DNA from: Cercospora beticola
Lineage: Eukaryota > Ascomycota > Dothideomycetes > Mycosphaerellales > Mycosphaerellaceae
Assembly: GCF_033473495.1 (NCBI RefSeq)
Contig: NC_088938.1
Coordinates: 682,001-746,000 of the forward strand
Direction of reading: 5' to 3'
Length of the DNA stretch: 64,000 bases
Below the pieces are notes generated by a model. That model ran no database searches and was not told the DNA's origin. It saw only the letters and a list, made by a program, of their open reading frames with translations. This document shows, piece by piece, positions 33,151 through 44,811 of this stretch (within the stretch, counting starts at the first letter, position 1; each line of letters starts with the position of its first letter). A program made the translations under genes and the position numbers.

Positions 33151-35109
33151 ATGGAGAACCGCCCACGAGGTCGGCCTCGCCAACGCTCACCTCCAGGTTC
33201 AACGCCATCCGCGAAGATACAGAAGTCAGGACCTAGCAATTCGACCAATGTAGCATCGACCAAGCGAGATGACTCGGCTGCGGAACGTCGACGTGCGCAG
33301 GTTCGGGTCGCTCAAAGAGCCTATCGCCAGAAGCAAGAATCCACTCTTCAAAACCTACGCCGGCGGGAAGCAGAGCTGACTGAAACGATGAAGCTCATGA
33401 AGAAATCTTTCACAGACCACCGTGATCGACTAATCAGAAGCAACCTTCCCGACGACCAGCTGCAAGACGTACAAGAAACGGCTCTGAAGATAGAATCCTT
33501 CATGGATCTGATCCGCGATCCTGGCCAGAGTAGTTCACAAAAGGCGGTCGGGCGCAAAGGCCAGCGTAAAACCGCAAAGCCTGCTGCGGACGAGTCAACT
33601 CTGGAGCCAAAGCATGTTTCAGACTAGCTAGACCCCAATGCGTTGCTTCACCAAGACCAGTCTCCACAGTGGGATGCTCACCCCTCAAGTTGGGGAGGTC
33701 CACTCTCCATACATGGCCACAGCCCAACTCGTGATCACGTGCCTGGTCTGGAATCCGCGTCCACTTCCACACCAGCAGCAAGTAAGGACCCGGTCCAAAG
33801 CGATCAGCACGAATCCAATGTGCACCGGAAGACACTTATCCAGCAACCACGCCCACCAAGGACATACTCATTCGCAGAAACGACCTTCGCCAGACGTCTA
33901 CATCGAGCAACAGCGGAACAGGCTTATAAACTCCTGCACGAGTTCGACAAGCGGCCTACGACCTACAAGAGGTCTTTCCGACTTTCACTTATGAGCAGAG
34001 ATAGGGAAACGCTGATCAAAATGACAAGGGAAATGCTCGCCCGGGGTCCGCGTGAGCCTCTCGACCAGGAAACTGCTTTGATTCACGTCGGAGGCGCAGG
34101 AACACATTATCCAAAACGAGACGCCTCAGGCAGGCTTCTGCCAAAACCTCAGACGTGGCACGTAGGTATTGTGGGCCCACATAGATTGGCTTTGCTTGAA
34201 GATGCGGTGAAGGGCAAAATTACTGTGAACATGACCGTCGATATTGCAGGATTGGAAGGAGAGTGGTTCGACCCCTACGACGTTGAAGGCTACCTCGCGG
34301 AGAAGGGCATCTACATTGATCCATTGGCCTCTTTTGCCGTCGCAGAGATCGCAGTGCCATCTGTGGTTCCAAGAGATATGAGTGGTCCAGGCTTTTCATC
34401 TTCCGGAGCTGGACAATCTTCAGCCAATGTTGCGACTCTGCCATTCCTGCATCAACTAAGTCTTCCAAGGTTGTTCGGCGAAGAAGAGCAGCGACAAGAC
34501 TCGACTGGAGCGAGCATCGACGCCACAAGTGGCCAGGCATCGACTCTTCCCACTGTTGGCTTTTCAGATGCTGCTTCTGGAAGTTGGATGAATCTCATAC
34601 CATCATCGCAAGCAAACACTACGCAGACAGCAGCGGAATCCCAAACGCGAGCTCCTGAGAAGGCTACCACAGGTGGCAAGACGACGGATTTTCCCACAGT
34701 GGGCTTTTCTGATGCTGCTTCGGGGAGCTGGGTGAATTTCATGCCATCGACGCGGACGACCACTGAGCAGACACCGATTACCTCTCGCCCACGAGCTTCG
34801 CACGAGACATCAACCCCTGGAAGATTGCCCTCGTTGCAGGACTACTTGCAGGCGACCACAGATGCGAGCGCATGGGACAACAACGAGACGATGCACGAAC
34901 ACTCCAGGCAGACGAAGAGAATTATGATTGACGTGTCGAAATTTATTCACTGTAAGTTTGCTACCTGATCTTTACATGTGTTGGGGTACGTGTACTGATT
35001 CTCATCTCCAGTCTTGATGGTGTTCTCCGTATGCCTGTGTCGCACGCCAGGCTTCAACCGATTCGATGTAGATCGCGCGCTGGAATTGTCCTCAGTCGAT
35101 GCGTATTGA
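33151..35109 (+). CDS. bZIP transcription factor, AP-1/Yap-like basic region
   Basis: The proposed exons 33151-33565, 33632-34951 and 35012-35109 join in frame to give 610 residues. The basic region RRRAQVRVAQRAYRQKQEST contains the Yap-type QRAYR signature and is followed by a short zipper (LQNLRRREAELTETM). The C-terminal half holds a fungal bZIP-associated block (ATAEQAYKLLHEFDKRP, WFDPYDVEGYLAEKGIYID) and two copies of PTVGFSDAASGSW. Without the first intron (66 nt, GTAAAA to GCTAG) an in-frame TAG at 33625-33627 would stop the protein after the zipper. The second intron (34952-35011, GTAAGT to CTCCAG) is canonical. A nuclear regulator, probably of stress or metabolism; targets unknown. 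Confidence 0.75.
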
Positions 35110-35668
35110 GCGCTTCTTAATCTCGCGTTGATCGTGATTTTTCGGTACCGCCTCCTCTCGTCGCCTATCGGATGCTCCCAGAAGAACAACCAACTCAATG
35201 CGGAACGACCCACGAAAGCCTGGCCGCCTCCCCACTATTGAGCATAGTCCTTCCATATCGTGCTCAGGTCGTCTTCTTTATGCTATGCTCGCTAGAGACG
35301 GCAGACTCCCTTGGCAAATTTCCCTCGGACGGACTGCAATTCTGTTGGCTGCCCATCCTCGCAAGCCCAATACCACAAGATCTGCACTTCTACCGAGGTT
35401 CTGACGCCGAACGACGCTTTCCTCCCAGGCTGATGGTCTGTAAAGGGCGAGTTACTGGCAAGAAGAACCCACTCTGCTTTGCAATAGAGAAAAATTCCTC
35501 GATTAACACCGACACTACATACAACCGCCTATCTCCTATCTCCGACCACCATATGGCTCAAGTAGAAATGCAGTTTTCCATACTCTCGAGGGGTTGCTCC
35601 AAAGGTACTTTACACTCTCTCCAGTGATCAGGATCTCTCATGACAGCCTTCCAACTCGAAAACAGATC
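35110..35668. other. Intergenic spacer
   Basis: 559 bp without a supported gene; a plus-strand ORF at 35172-35627 has no domain. Confidence 0.4.
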
Positions 35669-36750
35669 ATGAATCCCGTGCAAGCTTACGAAGCCACAAA
35701 TCTGAATTCCAAGTTCACGCCTTTCCGCCTCAGACTATCAAATGGAGCACAAGTCTCGGGCATCGCATACATACCTTCATTGGCCAGCGATGGAACGGAG
35801 ATAGGGAGGCCGCTGCTTGTTGGCATTCATGGTGGAACATGTTCGGCGTACAATTACGATGCGTCGAGCGACTGCACGGCCTCGGTCCACGCAGACCTCT
35901 TCGCCTTGCCGTTCGTTGCTATCAACAGGCCCAATTATCTGGACTCCAGCGGCTGGGTTGTCGACAGAAAGTTGACTGAACCATATGATCCTAAATGGAA
36001 GCCCACACCTGGTCGCGCATACTTCGAAGAAGAAGCGCATTGGTTCCATGATTTGATCTTCCCGGCAATCTGGAAAGACTTCGGCGCCTCAAACGGTTGC
36101 ACATCGATCGTCACGACAGCTCATTCGATTGGAGTCGTCCCTTCTATCATTGCTGCGGGAATGTATGCCGAGCAGGCTCCTGATGAAAGGCAGTATCTCT
36201 GGTCGGGAATGATTCTCTCTGGACTTGCTCCGGAGAGCACGGGAGAGAGTCAGAAGCTTTTCACTATGACTGGTGATGACGGACAGTGTGACCTGGGCTA
36301 TCTGTCGAAATCATTGAAACCGACATCCATGCTCAACCAATGCCTCCAGCTGGAAAAGCGAAACTGATGCTCTCGGGAAACTGCTGTCCTTCTGGTCGTG
36401 AGCCGCTCGTTTGGAAACAAACTACACCTCTGATCAAAGATGAAGGGATAGAGTTGTACGGATGGTAGCAAGAGACCTGTCTTGCATTCCAGGCCCGAGT
36501 TCGAATGCCTGTTCTTTGTGCACTCGGGTCTGCGGATGTGCTGTTCAAGGGTACACGTCGAAATGTTGAGAAATTCGGAGCAGGATTTGTCAATGCTGCG
36601 AGTGTGGAGAATGCATTGGTATATGGAGCACGTCATGCGATTGAGCCGAGCTATGTGGGAAATGCGTGGTATAGGAGATGTTTTGCTTGGGCGCAGGAGA
36701 AGGCAATTGGGCTTGAGATGGAGTCGTTCGATGTTTCATGCTATGACTAA
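35669..36750 (+). pseudogene. Alpha/beta-hydrolase-like gene, interrupted
   Basis: The first ~200 codons look like an alpha/beta hydrolase: GRPLLVGIHGGTCSAYNYD (oxyanion-side HGG), a nucleophile-elbow position TTAHSIGVVPSIIA, and a conserved aromatic region NRPNYLDSSGW. The frame stops at 36367. Family-like sequence resumes in another frame and ends with RMPVLCALGSADVLFKG (the Asp-bearing strand) and ARHAIEPSYVG (the catalytic His region), to 36750. A 77-nt intron starting GTGATG near 36273 and ending CCTCCAG could join the frames, but an in-frame TAG near 36468 remains, and no frame-keeping intron removes it. The Ser in the elbow sits in HSIG rather than GxSxG. I read it as a probable pseudogene. 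Confidence 0.5.
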
Positions 36751-37316
36751 ACCGAAATGGGCAGTTTTGTCAGCATGAATGATCGTGTTGGGTGGACCGA
36801 TCGCAACAATGACGAGCCCTTCCTGAGCTACGAGAACTACAGTTTCCCAAATGGGTCAGCCGCCGATTGGGCGAAAATCGATGTTCTGCTAGCTCGAAGA
36901 CCAATTCTCAGAACGATTCTGGATCATGAGCTTCTCTTCGAAAAATCTCATGCCCCGGTATATCCGTTCGGATGAAGTGCGGCCATCTGATAAGATTTTG
37001 CAGACTAAGGGCCAGCACATGCCACAAAAGGCGAGGTGCGAACACTACAACGGCATACTATGCTGCAGTACCAGCCCTCACCGTCTTTGAATGGCGCTGA
37101 TGCTCACGCGATCCAGTGTCAGCACCAACTAGCGATGAACATGCTAGCTGGAACAAGGTCAAGGGGAAAAATTGTTCAACCAGAGTGGGCGACACCACGG
37201 GCGACACGTCAAATATAAAAAATGAGCTGTGTGCCACACGATGCTGCTTCTCACTTCCCTTCAGGACCTTGACAAGATCGTTGAACAATCTCAGCAAAAG
37301 AACATTCTTTCCAAGC
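36751..37316. other. Intergenic spacer upstream of the small secreted protein
   Basis: A 72-codon plus-strand ORF (36757-36975) has no recognisable domain and follows the damaged hydrolase by a few bases; it may be a relic. The rest is the promoter of the small secreted protein gene. Confidence 0.4.
37214..37219 (+). promoter_or_regulatory. TATA box of the small secreted protein gene
   Basis: TATAAA about 100 nt upstream of the ATG at 37317, in an A-rich context and in the same orientation as the gene. Confidence 0.45.
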
Positions 37317-37563
37317 ATGCAATTCCTCCAAACTCTCCTTACTATTGCCATGGCAATTGGTCTCGCCGCTGCAGTGCCACAAGGACCTCCTTCCGTAAGC
37401 CATTATTCCTTAATGTGCTTGGGCTGTTCTATTGCTGACGAGGGAATTGCAGGATCCTCGATGCAAAGCTGGTACTTGCCCTTGCATGTGCATTGCAGAC
37501 CAATGGGGATCTTTGGCGTGTCCTGATCCGAAGACTGCTGGTCCTTTGTGCTTGCCACCGTGA
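37317..37563 (+). CDS. Small secreted cysteine-rich protein (effector-like)
   Basis: Two exons (37317-37394 and 37453-37563) joined in phase 0 across a 58-nt intron (GTAAGC to TTGCAG) encode only 62 residues. The first exon is a complete signal peptide (hydrophobic LLTIAMAIGLAAA, cleavage expected near AVPQG). The second exon gives a ~36-residue mature part with six cysteines in the order C-x4-C-x-C-x-C-x9-C-x8-C. The size, signal peptide, even Cys count and TATA box about 100 nt upstream fit small secreted proteins of plant-associated or saprotrophic fungi. No family was recognised; an effector or antimicrobial role is inference. It is too short for ordinary gene-length cut-offs. Confidence 0.7.
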
Positions 37564-38086
37564 AAGGGTTCGGTGGGTCTAAAGAGCTGTGGGAAGGCTT
37601 GGGGAGGCTGGACTTTGATGGGGGCCCTTGGGGAGAGCAGAGCAGCTTGAGACGGGAGGTGAGGGTGGTGATCTTTAACGATCTGGAGCTTGTTGCTTGT
37701 CAATGGAAGAGCTGAAAAGTTGTGCATGATCGAGTTCAGGTCGAAACAACGCGTGGTAAGAGTGCCATTCGCTGCCTTCGTCGTTGAGGTAGACGCGATG
37801 TCTTGTGAGGAGAACCGAGGGGCGCTCATGCAGGATTAGCGTTGAATTATTGTCTACCTAAAGATCACATCAGTACGGCTGTAGTCAATCGACTTTGCAA
37901 TCATTGCGGTCCAAAGGGTCCTTTATTTTGTGCATTGTACTTCGAGTCCTGGAATTGTAGCTGTGTCGTAGACCTACGCAATCAATGTGTCTGGCGCACA
38001 CTCATTCAATCAATACATAACTCCGCCCAATGAATGCAGATCTATCCATTAACACCTCGCTAATCAATCATGTCTCATGGCTGTTG
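37564..38086. other. Convergent intergenic spacer
   Basis: 523 bp between the 3' ends of the secreted-protein and AN1 genes; no gene seen. Confidence 0.4.
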
Positions 38087-39029
38087 TCAATTCGTCTGGT
38101 CTGGAGTACTTGCCATCCCGGCTCCCACACCTCTCAGCAAAACGATAGTGTCTCCAGTCTTGACTTTCTGTCCCAGCTTGTCACCGAAATCCAAAAGCGA
38201 GCCGCCTTCGACGTGGAACACGCGAAGCTTATCCTCCTCACGAGGGGAGAGGTTGTTCACGTTGGACACGGACAAGCTCTTGGCTGCAAGGTCCAGGACT
38301 CTGCCGACTGAGTACTCGGTACTGTAGAAGAAGTTGCCCTTGGGGACTTTGGCTGTGACGGTATCCGAGCTGGCCTCCACGAAGACGTATACACGCTTCT
38401 CTTGTGGGATCTTCTCTTCACCTTTCGCAGTGCGCTTCAGCGAGCTGACAGCAGCAAGGTCCGCGGCAGCACTCTTCTTGGCTTTGCTTTCTGGCAGAGC
38501 GAAGCTTGATTTCTTGCTCATGCCCCATGCTTTCAGCCTATCCAATGCAGCGACTCGCTTCTCTTTCAGTGGGGAAGGAGGGTTCACGAGGCCCAGAGGG
38601 ACGAGTTTGTCACAGTTGTGTTCGCTCTCGTAGCGGTGTTTCAGGCAGTAAGCTCGTCGGCATTTCTCGCAGTAGATTCCGGTCGTCAGGGCGTGGTTGA
38701 TTGTGGTTTTGCACGTCGGCTCGCAGCACTGTCGCTTGTAGGTATCGAGATCGACATCTTTCAGCTTATTCGGCGCTGGGGCGTTGCGGAAGGCTTCGAG
38801 GTTGCGACGACCAAATGCGCCTTTTTGGGCACAGGCATGGCCGTCTTCGGTGCGGTGGTCGAGGCAGAATGTTCTAAGTCATAAGTCAGCATGTGATACA
38901 GTATGTTTAGAGGTTGGGAGGTTAGCGGACTTACCCGTTACAGCTCTGGCACTTGAATGGCAGAAAGTCGAGTTGTCTGCAGTGTTCGGCCTGGCACTGG
39001 GCTCCAATTCCAAAGAAGTCTGCAGACAT
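38087..39029 (-). CDS. AN1-type zinc-finger protein with ubiquitin-like C-terminus (Cuz1-like)
   Basis: Exons 38935-39029 and 38087-38873 join across a 61-nt GTAAGT...GACTTAG intron to give 293 residues. The protein starts with an AN1 finger (GAQCQAEHCRQLDFLPFKC, then CNGTFCLDHR across the splice site) and carries a second one (CCEPTCKT, GIYCEKCRRAYCLKHR). A basic linker leads to a C-terminal ubiquitin-like domain (RVYVFVEASSDTV through GDTIVLLRG). This order matches yeast Cuz1/Tmc1 relatives, which bind Cdc48 and the proteasome during arsenite stress. The start at 39029 was chosen because the family begins just before the first Cys; an in-frame ATG at 39122 would add 31 residues. Confidence 0.88.
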
Positions 39030-39917
39030 GGCGCGGGCTCTGGCGGCCTCGGTTACTATGAATGGTTCGTCGGCGTCGAACTTGCGTACCTTTCGCGTCT
39101 GGTTAATGTTTCCGGCGTTCATCGTGGCGGGGCTCGGCCGGCGGGGCCCGTCTTATACTTCTATCTCGCTTCTAACTAGTGCAAGGCAGGAGCCGCTTGC
39201 GTATGCAATGAATAGGCTGTCTGTACGATTGCTAAGCGAGCAGATGGCAACGAAGATTCTGGGCACTACGCGGCGAACTTCTCAGCGGTCTGGAGTTCGA
39301 AGCGGTAGTGTTTTCTGGTCTACATCTACATGGTCGAGGTTCTGCCCTATATAGCGGCGAGAACAATGCCTGGGCATGCGTTCCATCGTGAAAGGAGGAG
39401 ACAAAGGAAGGTGAGTCTGAATGAACCTCAATTCTAAACGAAGGTACATCTGGAGTCTCTACAATGGAGGACAAAGCCACATTGTTCTCCCTTGATCGGG
39501 CGAACAGCGCGCACGGGCTCCTTGCTGAGTCAGCTGGTCAGACTCTTGCCGCAGACTCGCAGTCCCTCTCCAGCACTCTTACCTTGATTCCATCAACTGA
39601 ATGATCGGCCCATCTACGCACTTTCACGGCTTTTACTCGAGCGGGCCTTGTCGAGATGGACTGCACTTAGCTTGCAGAAAATCCGCGCCCACGACTTTGC
39701 CGGACTGACCACCGCTGAACATGGTCAGACTGCCGGAGTCCGGAAGGCGATGATGGCGTTAGCTGGTTTGCTATGCCTTTGATCAGTGATGGCCGAGCAC
39801 TTCGCCGTCTTCGCTGTCTTGCGCCAGCCTTCTCTCAATCATTCTGGAGCAGACAGACTCCTTGCCTTCAGCGCATTCAACTCCGTTCAGTAAACACTGC
39901 AAGGACGATCTCGCAAC
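39030..39917. other. Intergenic, left border of the RiPP cluster
   Basis: 888 bp without a supported gene; it separates the housekeeping-like AN1 gene from the first UstYa-like gene. Confidence 0.4.
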
Positions 39918-40661
39918 ATGGTGTTGGCATGGCCCAAGAACACTTCGAACACGTATTCGCCCCTTGGAAGCACAGAAAAAGGCCAACAACCAGTCACGAG
40001 CGAGGAACCTGAAACGCATGGCGATAGTGCTTCCTGGGAGCGCACTCCAAGCACGTCTCGACGATCCAGAAGCTGGGAAGCCGTTCAGATTATCACCTGC
40101 ATCCTTTGCATCGCTATACTCCTGGCAACTATAGGCCAGAACTTCCGACGCCCGTCCACGCTGCCTACCAAGTACCGCAAAGAGACTATAACATGCGGGA
40201 ACACAACTGACGAGGCAAAATCGCGAGGCTGCGTCTTCGATCTGCTGGCAAACAATTGGGTGGCACCCCAATGCCTCGATCCGTTGACTGAATCCGAATA
40301 TCGAAGCTGGCTTTTCAGTCCGGAACGTGCACATGGATCTTTTCCATTCTTCTATGATCCAGAGGGCAGACATCGTGTTCCGGACGAGCATGCTCTTTCG
40401 CTCCACGCTGATGGACCGACGGAGCACGACAGGCGCGTATACACCACTCGCGAGCAACACCTGAATCATTGCATCTTCGTCTTGAAACGACTTCATCGTG
40501 CTATGCGGGGACAAGTCGTACTCAATGATGAACATGGGGCATACGCGCACACCGAACATTGTGCGACGCAACTCTATCTCGATAACGTGAGCATATTGGA
40601 CAAGCTTGTGGAGGAATGCTACATCGGGTATGCGAATTGTACGATAGACGTCCCAATTTGA
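39918..40661 (+). CDS. Divergent UstYa-like (DUF3328-related) type II membrane protein
   Basis: The single-exon 247-residue protein has a Ser/Thr-rich cytosolic N-terminus, one membrane helix at about 54-73 (QIITCILCIAILLATIGQNF) and a lumenal domain. The domain begins with ITCGNTTDEAKSRGCVFDLL, carries acidic and aromatic segments, and ends with the paired motif HLNHC ... HTEHC. Two HxxHC motifs are the hallmark of the UstYa family, whose members catalyse oxidative cyclisation in fungal RiPP pathways. This subtype (CG-x4-EA-x3-GC-x-FD) is more distant from canonical UstYa but shares the pair. The same subtype recurs at 56863, so the two mark both ends of the cluster. Catalysis is inferred. 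Confidence 0.8.
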   Translation: MVLAWPKNTSNTYSPLGSTEKGQQPVTSEEPETHGDSASWERTPSTSRRSRSWEAVQIITCILCIAILLATIGQNFRRPSTLPTKYRKETITCGNTTDEAKSRGCVFDLLANNWVAPQCLDPLTESEYRSWLFSPERAHGSFPFFYDPEGRHRVPDEHALSLHADGPTEHDRRVYTTREQHLNHCIFVLKRLHRAMRGQVVLNDEHGAYAHTEHCATQLYLDNVSILDKLVEECYIGYANCTIDVPI

Positions 40662-40876
40662 GCCATGGGGGCTTTCCCAGCGCTGATTGCGTCCTACTCT
40701 CTTCTGATAACCAATACTGCTCTCGTAACTGGAATGAGCGTTTCACGTTGACAGCTGAAGCTTCCGCTCCCGACTCGCGCGATTTGACAGTGGCGCCAAA
40801 TAACGAGATTCTGACCGAGAGCACGATTGACAATACGATTTTTGATATTCGATACACCTCAACTGCAATCAAGTAG

Positions 40877-42595
40877 CTAATCGCTCGTTCGAACCTCTCG
40901 GAGTAAATGCCACGATCTCCACGAGGCACCAACTCCTGCCGCACCAGCTACAGCCATGGCCCACCTAAACTGGTCGTCGCTTGCGACATCTAGATATCTT
41001 GCCACCATAAACGCAAATCCACAAAGCCCAGCGGCGAGTATTTGTGGCGCGGAAAGCGCTGCATTGTGCAAGCTGGTCAAAGTTCCTGCATCATGGGACT
41101 CTGTGACTTTCCTCCCAATCAGAGCGTATGGTATCCAGGTCGACAATGCTCGCGGGATGCCAACCAGCGCGAAAATCCAGACACCCTGTGTCTCAGTCAC
41201 TGCGAACAGACTGACTACCATTGCCAATGCAAACAGAATATGGCCTCCAGCCCAGATGACGACAAGCGTAGTTAGGGATCCGATCTTGCCACCGAAGGTG
41301 CTGCGTTTAGATGATGTGCTCGCCCAGTGCGACGTGGCTGCCATGATCACAGCGGTTGCGAACATGACCACGGTGTGAGGTACGGAGTCGGCAGCTGCGT
41401 GTTCTGCTTCATTTGTTGGCTGCGAAAGTCCGTAAGCACGGCCGACTTTGTAGAGGCTGGCCAAATAGCTATGTCCAAGTCAGCAAAGAAGCAACGAGGG
41501 AGTCGCTGCGCAAAATGCAAATCAGAACGTACCCTGTCTGGTAGTACAACGCGGGAAACCATCCCAACCAAGAGAAGAACTGAACCTGCAGCGTGAGCTG
41601 AATGCTCCTCGGCAACAACCTCAAGCAATTTACATTCCGCTTGACAGCATGCTTCAGTGATGCCGAATACTGCGACGAACTCGCAGCCCCATCAATCTTC
41701 TTCCTCGGACTCCGGAAAGGACAGACCATCGTAATCGCCGAACACAACAACAATATCATAGACACCACCAGCGTCAAATTCTGGAACTGCCAGATCGCAG
41801 ACCACGCTCCTGGACGATTCCCGAATTGAACAGAAGCCAGGAAATATCCACTCACTGTCCCAAAAGCGACCAGAACCCCTTGACTAGCCGCAAATCGTGC
41901 CTGCGCCTCTTTGGAACAAATCTCATGCAATAACGTCCTTATCCCTCCTTGCAGAGGCTGCACGGAAATACTCAGCGCCCAGACCCAGATTGTAGCGTTG
42001 AGAATGAGTAAAAGAGTCTCGTATTCTTGTCCAAGGTTCAAAAATTTCTCCAAGAAGACTACGATGTTGGGGATCCAAGCTAAAGCGATCATGGAAGTTG
42101 CTGTTGCGATTGCTCCCCCGAGGATAAAGGGTTTGCGTTTGTTACGTCCGGTTCGGCTTCCTTTTGGTTCGTAGGAATCGCTGAGTGCTCCCATGAGGGG
42201 TTGCACGATCATGCCGCAGATTGGACCGGATATCCAGAGGAATGCTGAGACGGACATGGGGATGCCGATGTAGGTGAGGTAGGACTGCAATCCGGTCAGC
42301 GGAGTGTTTTCACGAAGTGTTATCACGATCCGGGTTGACGAACTGTGCCTCGAGCGAAAATCGTGGACCAGACGAGCTGCAGCCTTTTGGGAAGTCAGGT
42401 CAGTCAATTTCGCCAAGAGGAGCAAGACTTTGGCACTCACGCCCATAGTGTACTGCCTGCCGCTGCAAGCTGGGTGAGATTTCCACCTCCATCGTTGTCT
42501 TCAACGGGCTCGTCTGCAAGATCAGCCTTTTCGAGCAGCGAGAAGTGCTGCTCTATGCTTTCTCTTGGGCTTGACGTTGACGGACGTGAAGACAT
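40877..42595 (-). CDS. MFS transporter, SUT/GPH (sucrose-proton) type
   Basis: Four exons (42441-42595, 42344-42383, 41533-42284, 40877-41468) join in frame to give 512 residues; exon 2 is only 40 nt and restores the family block LQLVWSTIFARGT. About twelve membrane helices are expected. The loop between helices 2 and 3 reads RTGRNKRKPFILGG, the glycoside-pentoside-hexuronide/SUT signature, after ISGPICGMIVQPLMGALSD. Family members import sucrose, maltose or related glucosides. It converges on the UstYa-like gene at 39918 (215 bp between stops), so it may belong to the RiPP cluster as an exporter, or be a sugar carrier next to it; the sequence cannot decide. Confidence 0.85.
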
Positions 42596-44811
42596 TTTGG
42601 CACTGCTTTCGAGGAGAGTCACACACAGAAACGACGCGTCTCGTTCACACTCAGGATCTTGTTACATTACATCTGATAGCATATCGATCGGCCGGGTCTC
42701 GGAGTTGTGAGCCATTGCGAAAGGACGGTCATGATGAGCATGTCAGCGATCACGAACTGTTCTGTCACTTCCGAACCGACCTGTGGATTCCGGGTCAGCG
42801 ACCACGACCCCTTCGTCAAGACCCTCGAGGGTATTCTGCACATTCTTGGGTCTGGTACTCTGAGCATACGCCGAATGAACGTGACTATTGCTTCGGACTC
42901 CGTACTATCACCGAGCTGCACTAGCGTCACTACTGCACGCTGAGCTAAGAGCTGAGTCGAAGCCTGCGGCCAAGCTGCACTCCAACGTCAAAACTTTCGC
43001 TCCGGAGTCCTTCCTTCGGTTCGGTTCCTGCAGCGTACGTGTGACCATTACCGCAAATCGTAGTGATGGTCGATCTTGCTCGACCGGATCGCATCAGGGT
43101 AATGATATGTAGAGATGCTTCATCACGATCATGAAGCAAAAGTGCCATCGCAGAGCGAAGCAGACTAATTGAACCCATTTATTGACCTTCATTTCGGGCT
43201 AGCGAAGGAACCCACCACCGCACAAAGCAACTGGATCAGATTTCATCATCTTCTTCGCATCGATTTCAAGCTCACCGAAAAGAAAAGAAATTCGGAATGG
43301 AAAGAGTCATCTTCACAAACTGGTCAATGCACAACTTCTCCAGACCTCGACTGCAGAAGACTATTTCTAGCCCAGTGGAAAAGTCATCTGTCATTACCAG
43401 TTCGCTTCCCACCAGACAAGTAGTGCAACGGCCATCATACAATAACAAGACCGGAAACGATTATACCCTACAACAAGACTCTCTGCGAACGCAATTGCAA
43501 GCTTTAGTATTCTGTTTGGCGCCTAGTGTGCTGGCAGTCGCATTATGGAGGCTACGATAGAGCTTCGCTGTTGATTTGAAGACAGAAGTGGTGGTGTCCT
43601 TACACGGCTGACGCATTCGTCACGGAGCCACATGGACCGGACATGAGGGCCAAACTTTCGTACGTACCGTACTGTCGGTACGGCGTTGCAAAACCCTCAT
43701 GGTGGTTGGGGTCCCGGTTGATGAGGAAGTGGCAAGAAGGCAACAGGTCGACTTTGCGACTCACAGGGCACTTGTCGCGGTCCGTTTTTACATTTATCAA
43801 TTTATGGCTTTCGGTTGCATCTTCATAAAATGAAATTAGACATCCTTTGCACAAACCCTAAGCACAGCTTACAGTTTCTGTCTTAACCTTTGGCATAGTC
43901 TATGCTGCAATCAATCTAATTCGTCAGCTCGCAGACCCCCGGCTCCTTGTACATCAGGGGCTCATCCTAGTCGATACTTTGAAGGCCTGTTGGTACATAC
44001 GGTCGTAGACTTACGGACGCATGTCGCGTGATCAAAGCTTATATCCCTCATGGTTGTCAATAGACTTTTCTCTGCAGACGAGAGTGCTTACGCAGAACTG
44101 GGCACGACCTTGTTCGTCGAGATGACAAAGTGCGTCGAAAGGATCTGTATCAATCGATTGAATTTCTGACACGCGCCTCGCGACTCGAAATATTTGGTGC
44201 AACCAGATGCTCTGTCTGCATAAATATCCGTCTACTCAACGCTGTGCTGAAGATGTCGTACTGAATGAACATTCTGCGTGATCGCGAGTCTGCGAAGATG
44301 TCTTTAGTCGTAGATAGCTTGCCAATTGCAAGAGATATGGAGCGTATTATCCGAACAGAATCATAAATCACGCGGCTCTTGAAGATCGCTAGATGTGAGC
44401 GGTGAATGCAGTACCAACCAAGGACTTCCCTTCCCAGGAGTTAGAGAAGTGAAGGCAAAAGCTCAAGAGTTTATTGATCACTATCGACTTCGACTTTTCT
44501 CTGCAGATACCAGTCAGTTAGTCTCGCTTTCACTATCACCATGCTAACAACGTGAAGAAAAGAAGAGTCTTAAGTAAAGCCAAATGATCTATCGCGAGTA
44601 TCTGCATCGAACTCCTAAGCATACACCAAAGCCAGAAACTCCAATACAAAAGGGAAAATCTATTTGTGGTTTTCGTCTGAATCGTTCCCTCCTTCGTCCC
44701 GTGCCCATTGCCACAATAGTAACTCCTCAAGTTCGTGAATCCCGTGCCCATGCGTGCACAAACTGTGAATACATGGCTCCGGCGCCACGTGCTTGTGTCA
44801 AGCTAAATCAC
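42596..44811. other. Intergenic region inside the cluster, 2.2 kb
   Basis: No supported gene. ORFs at 43169-43560 and 44150-44371 lack domains and signal peptides. The 15-base word GACTTTTCTCTGCAG occurs twice (near 44065 and 44492). The size is unusual for such a gene-dense cluster and may reflect loss of a former gene. Confidence 0.4.
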
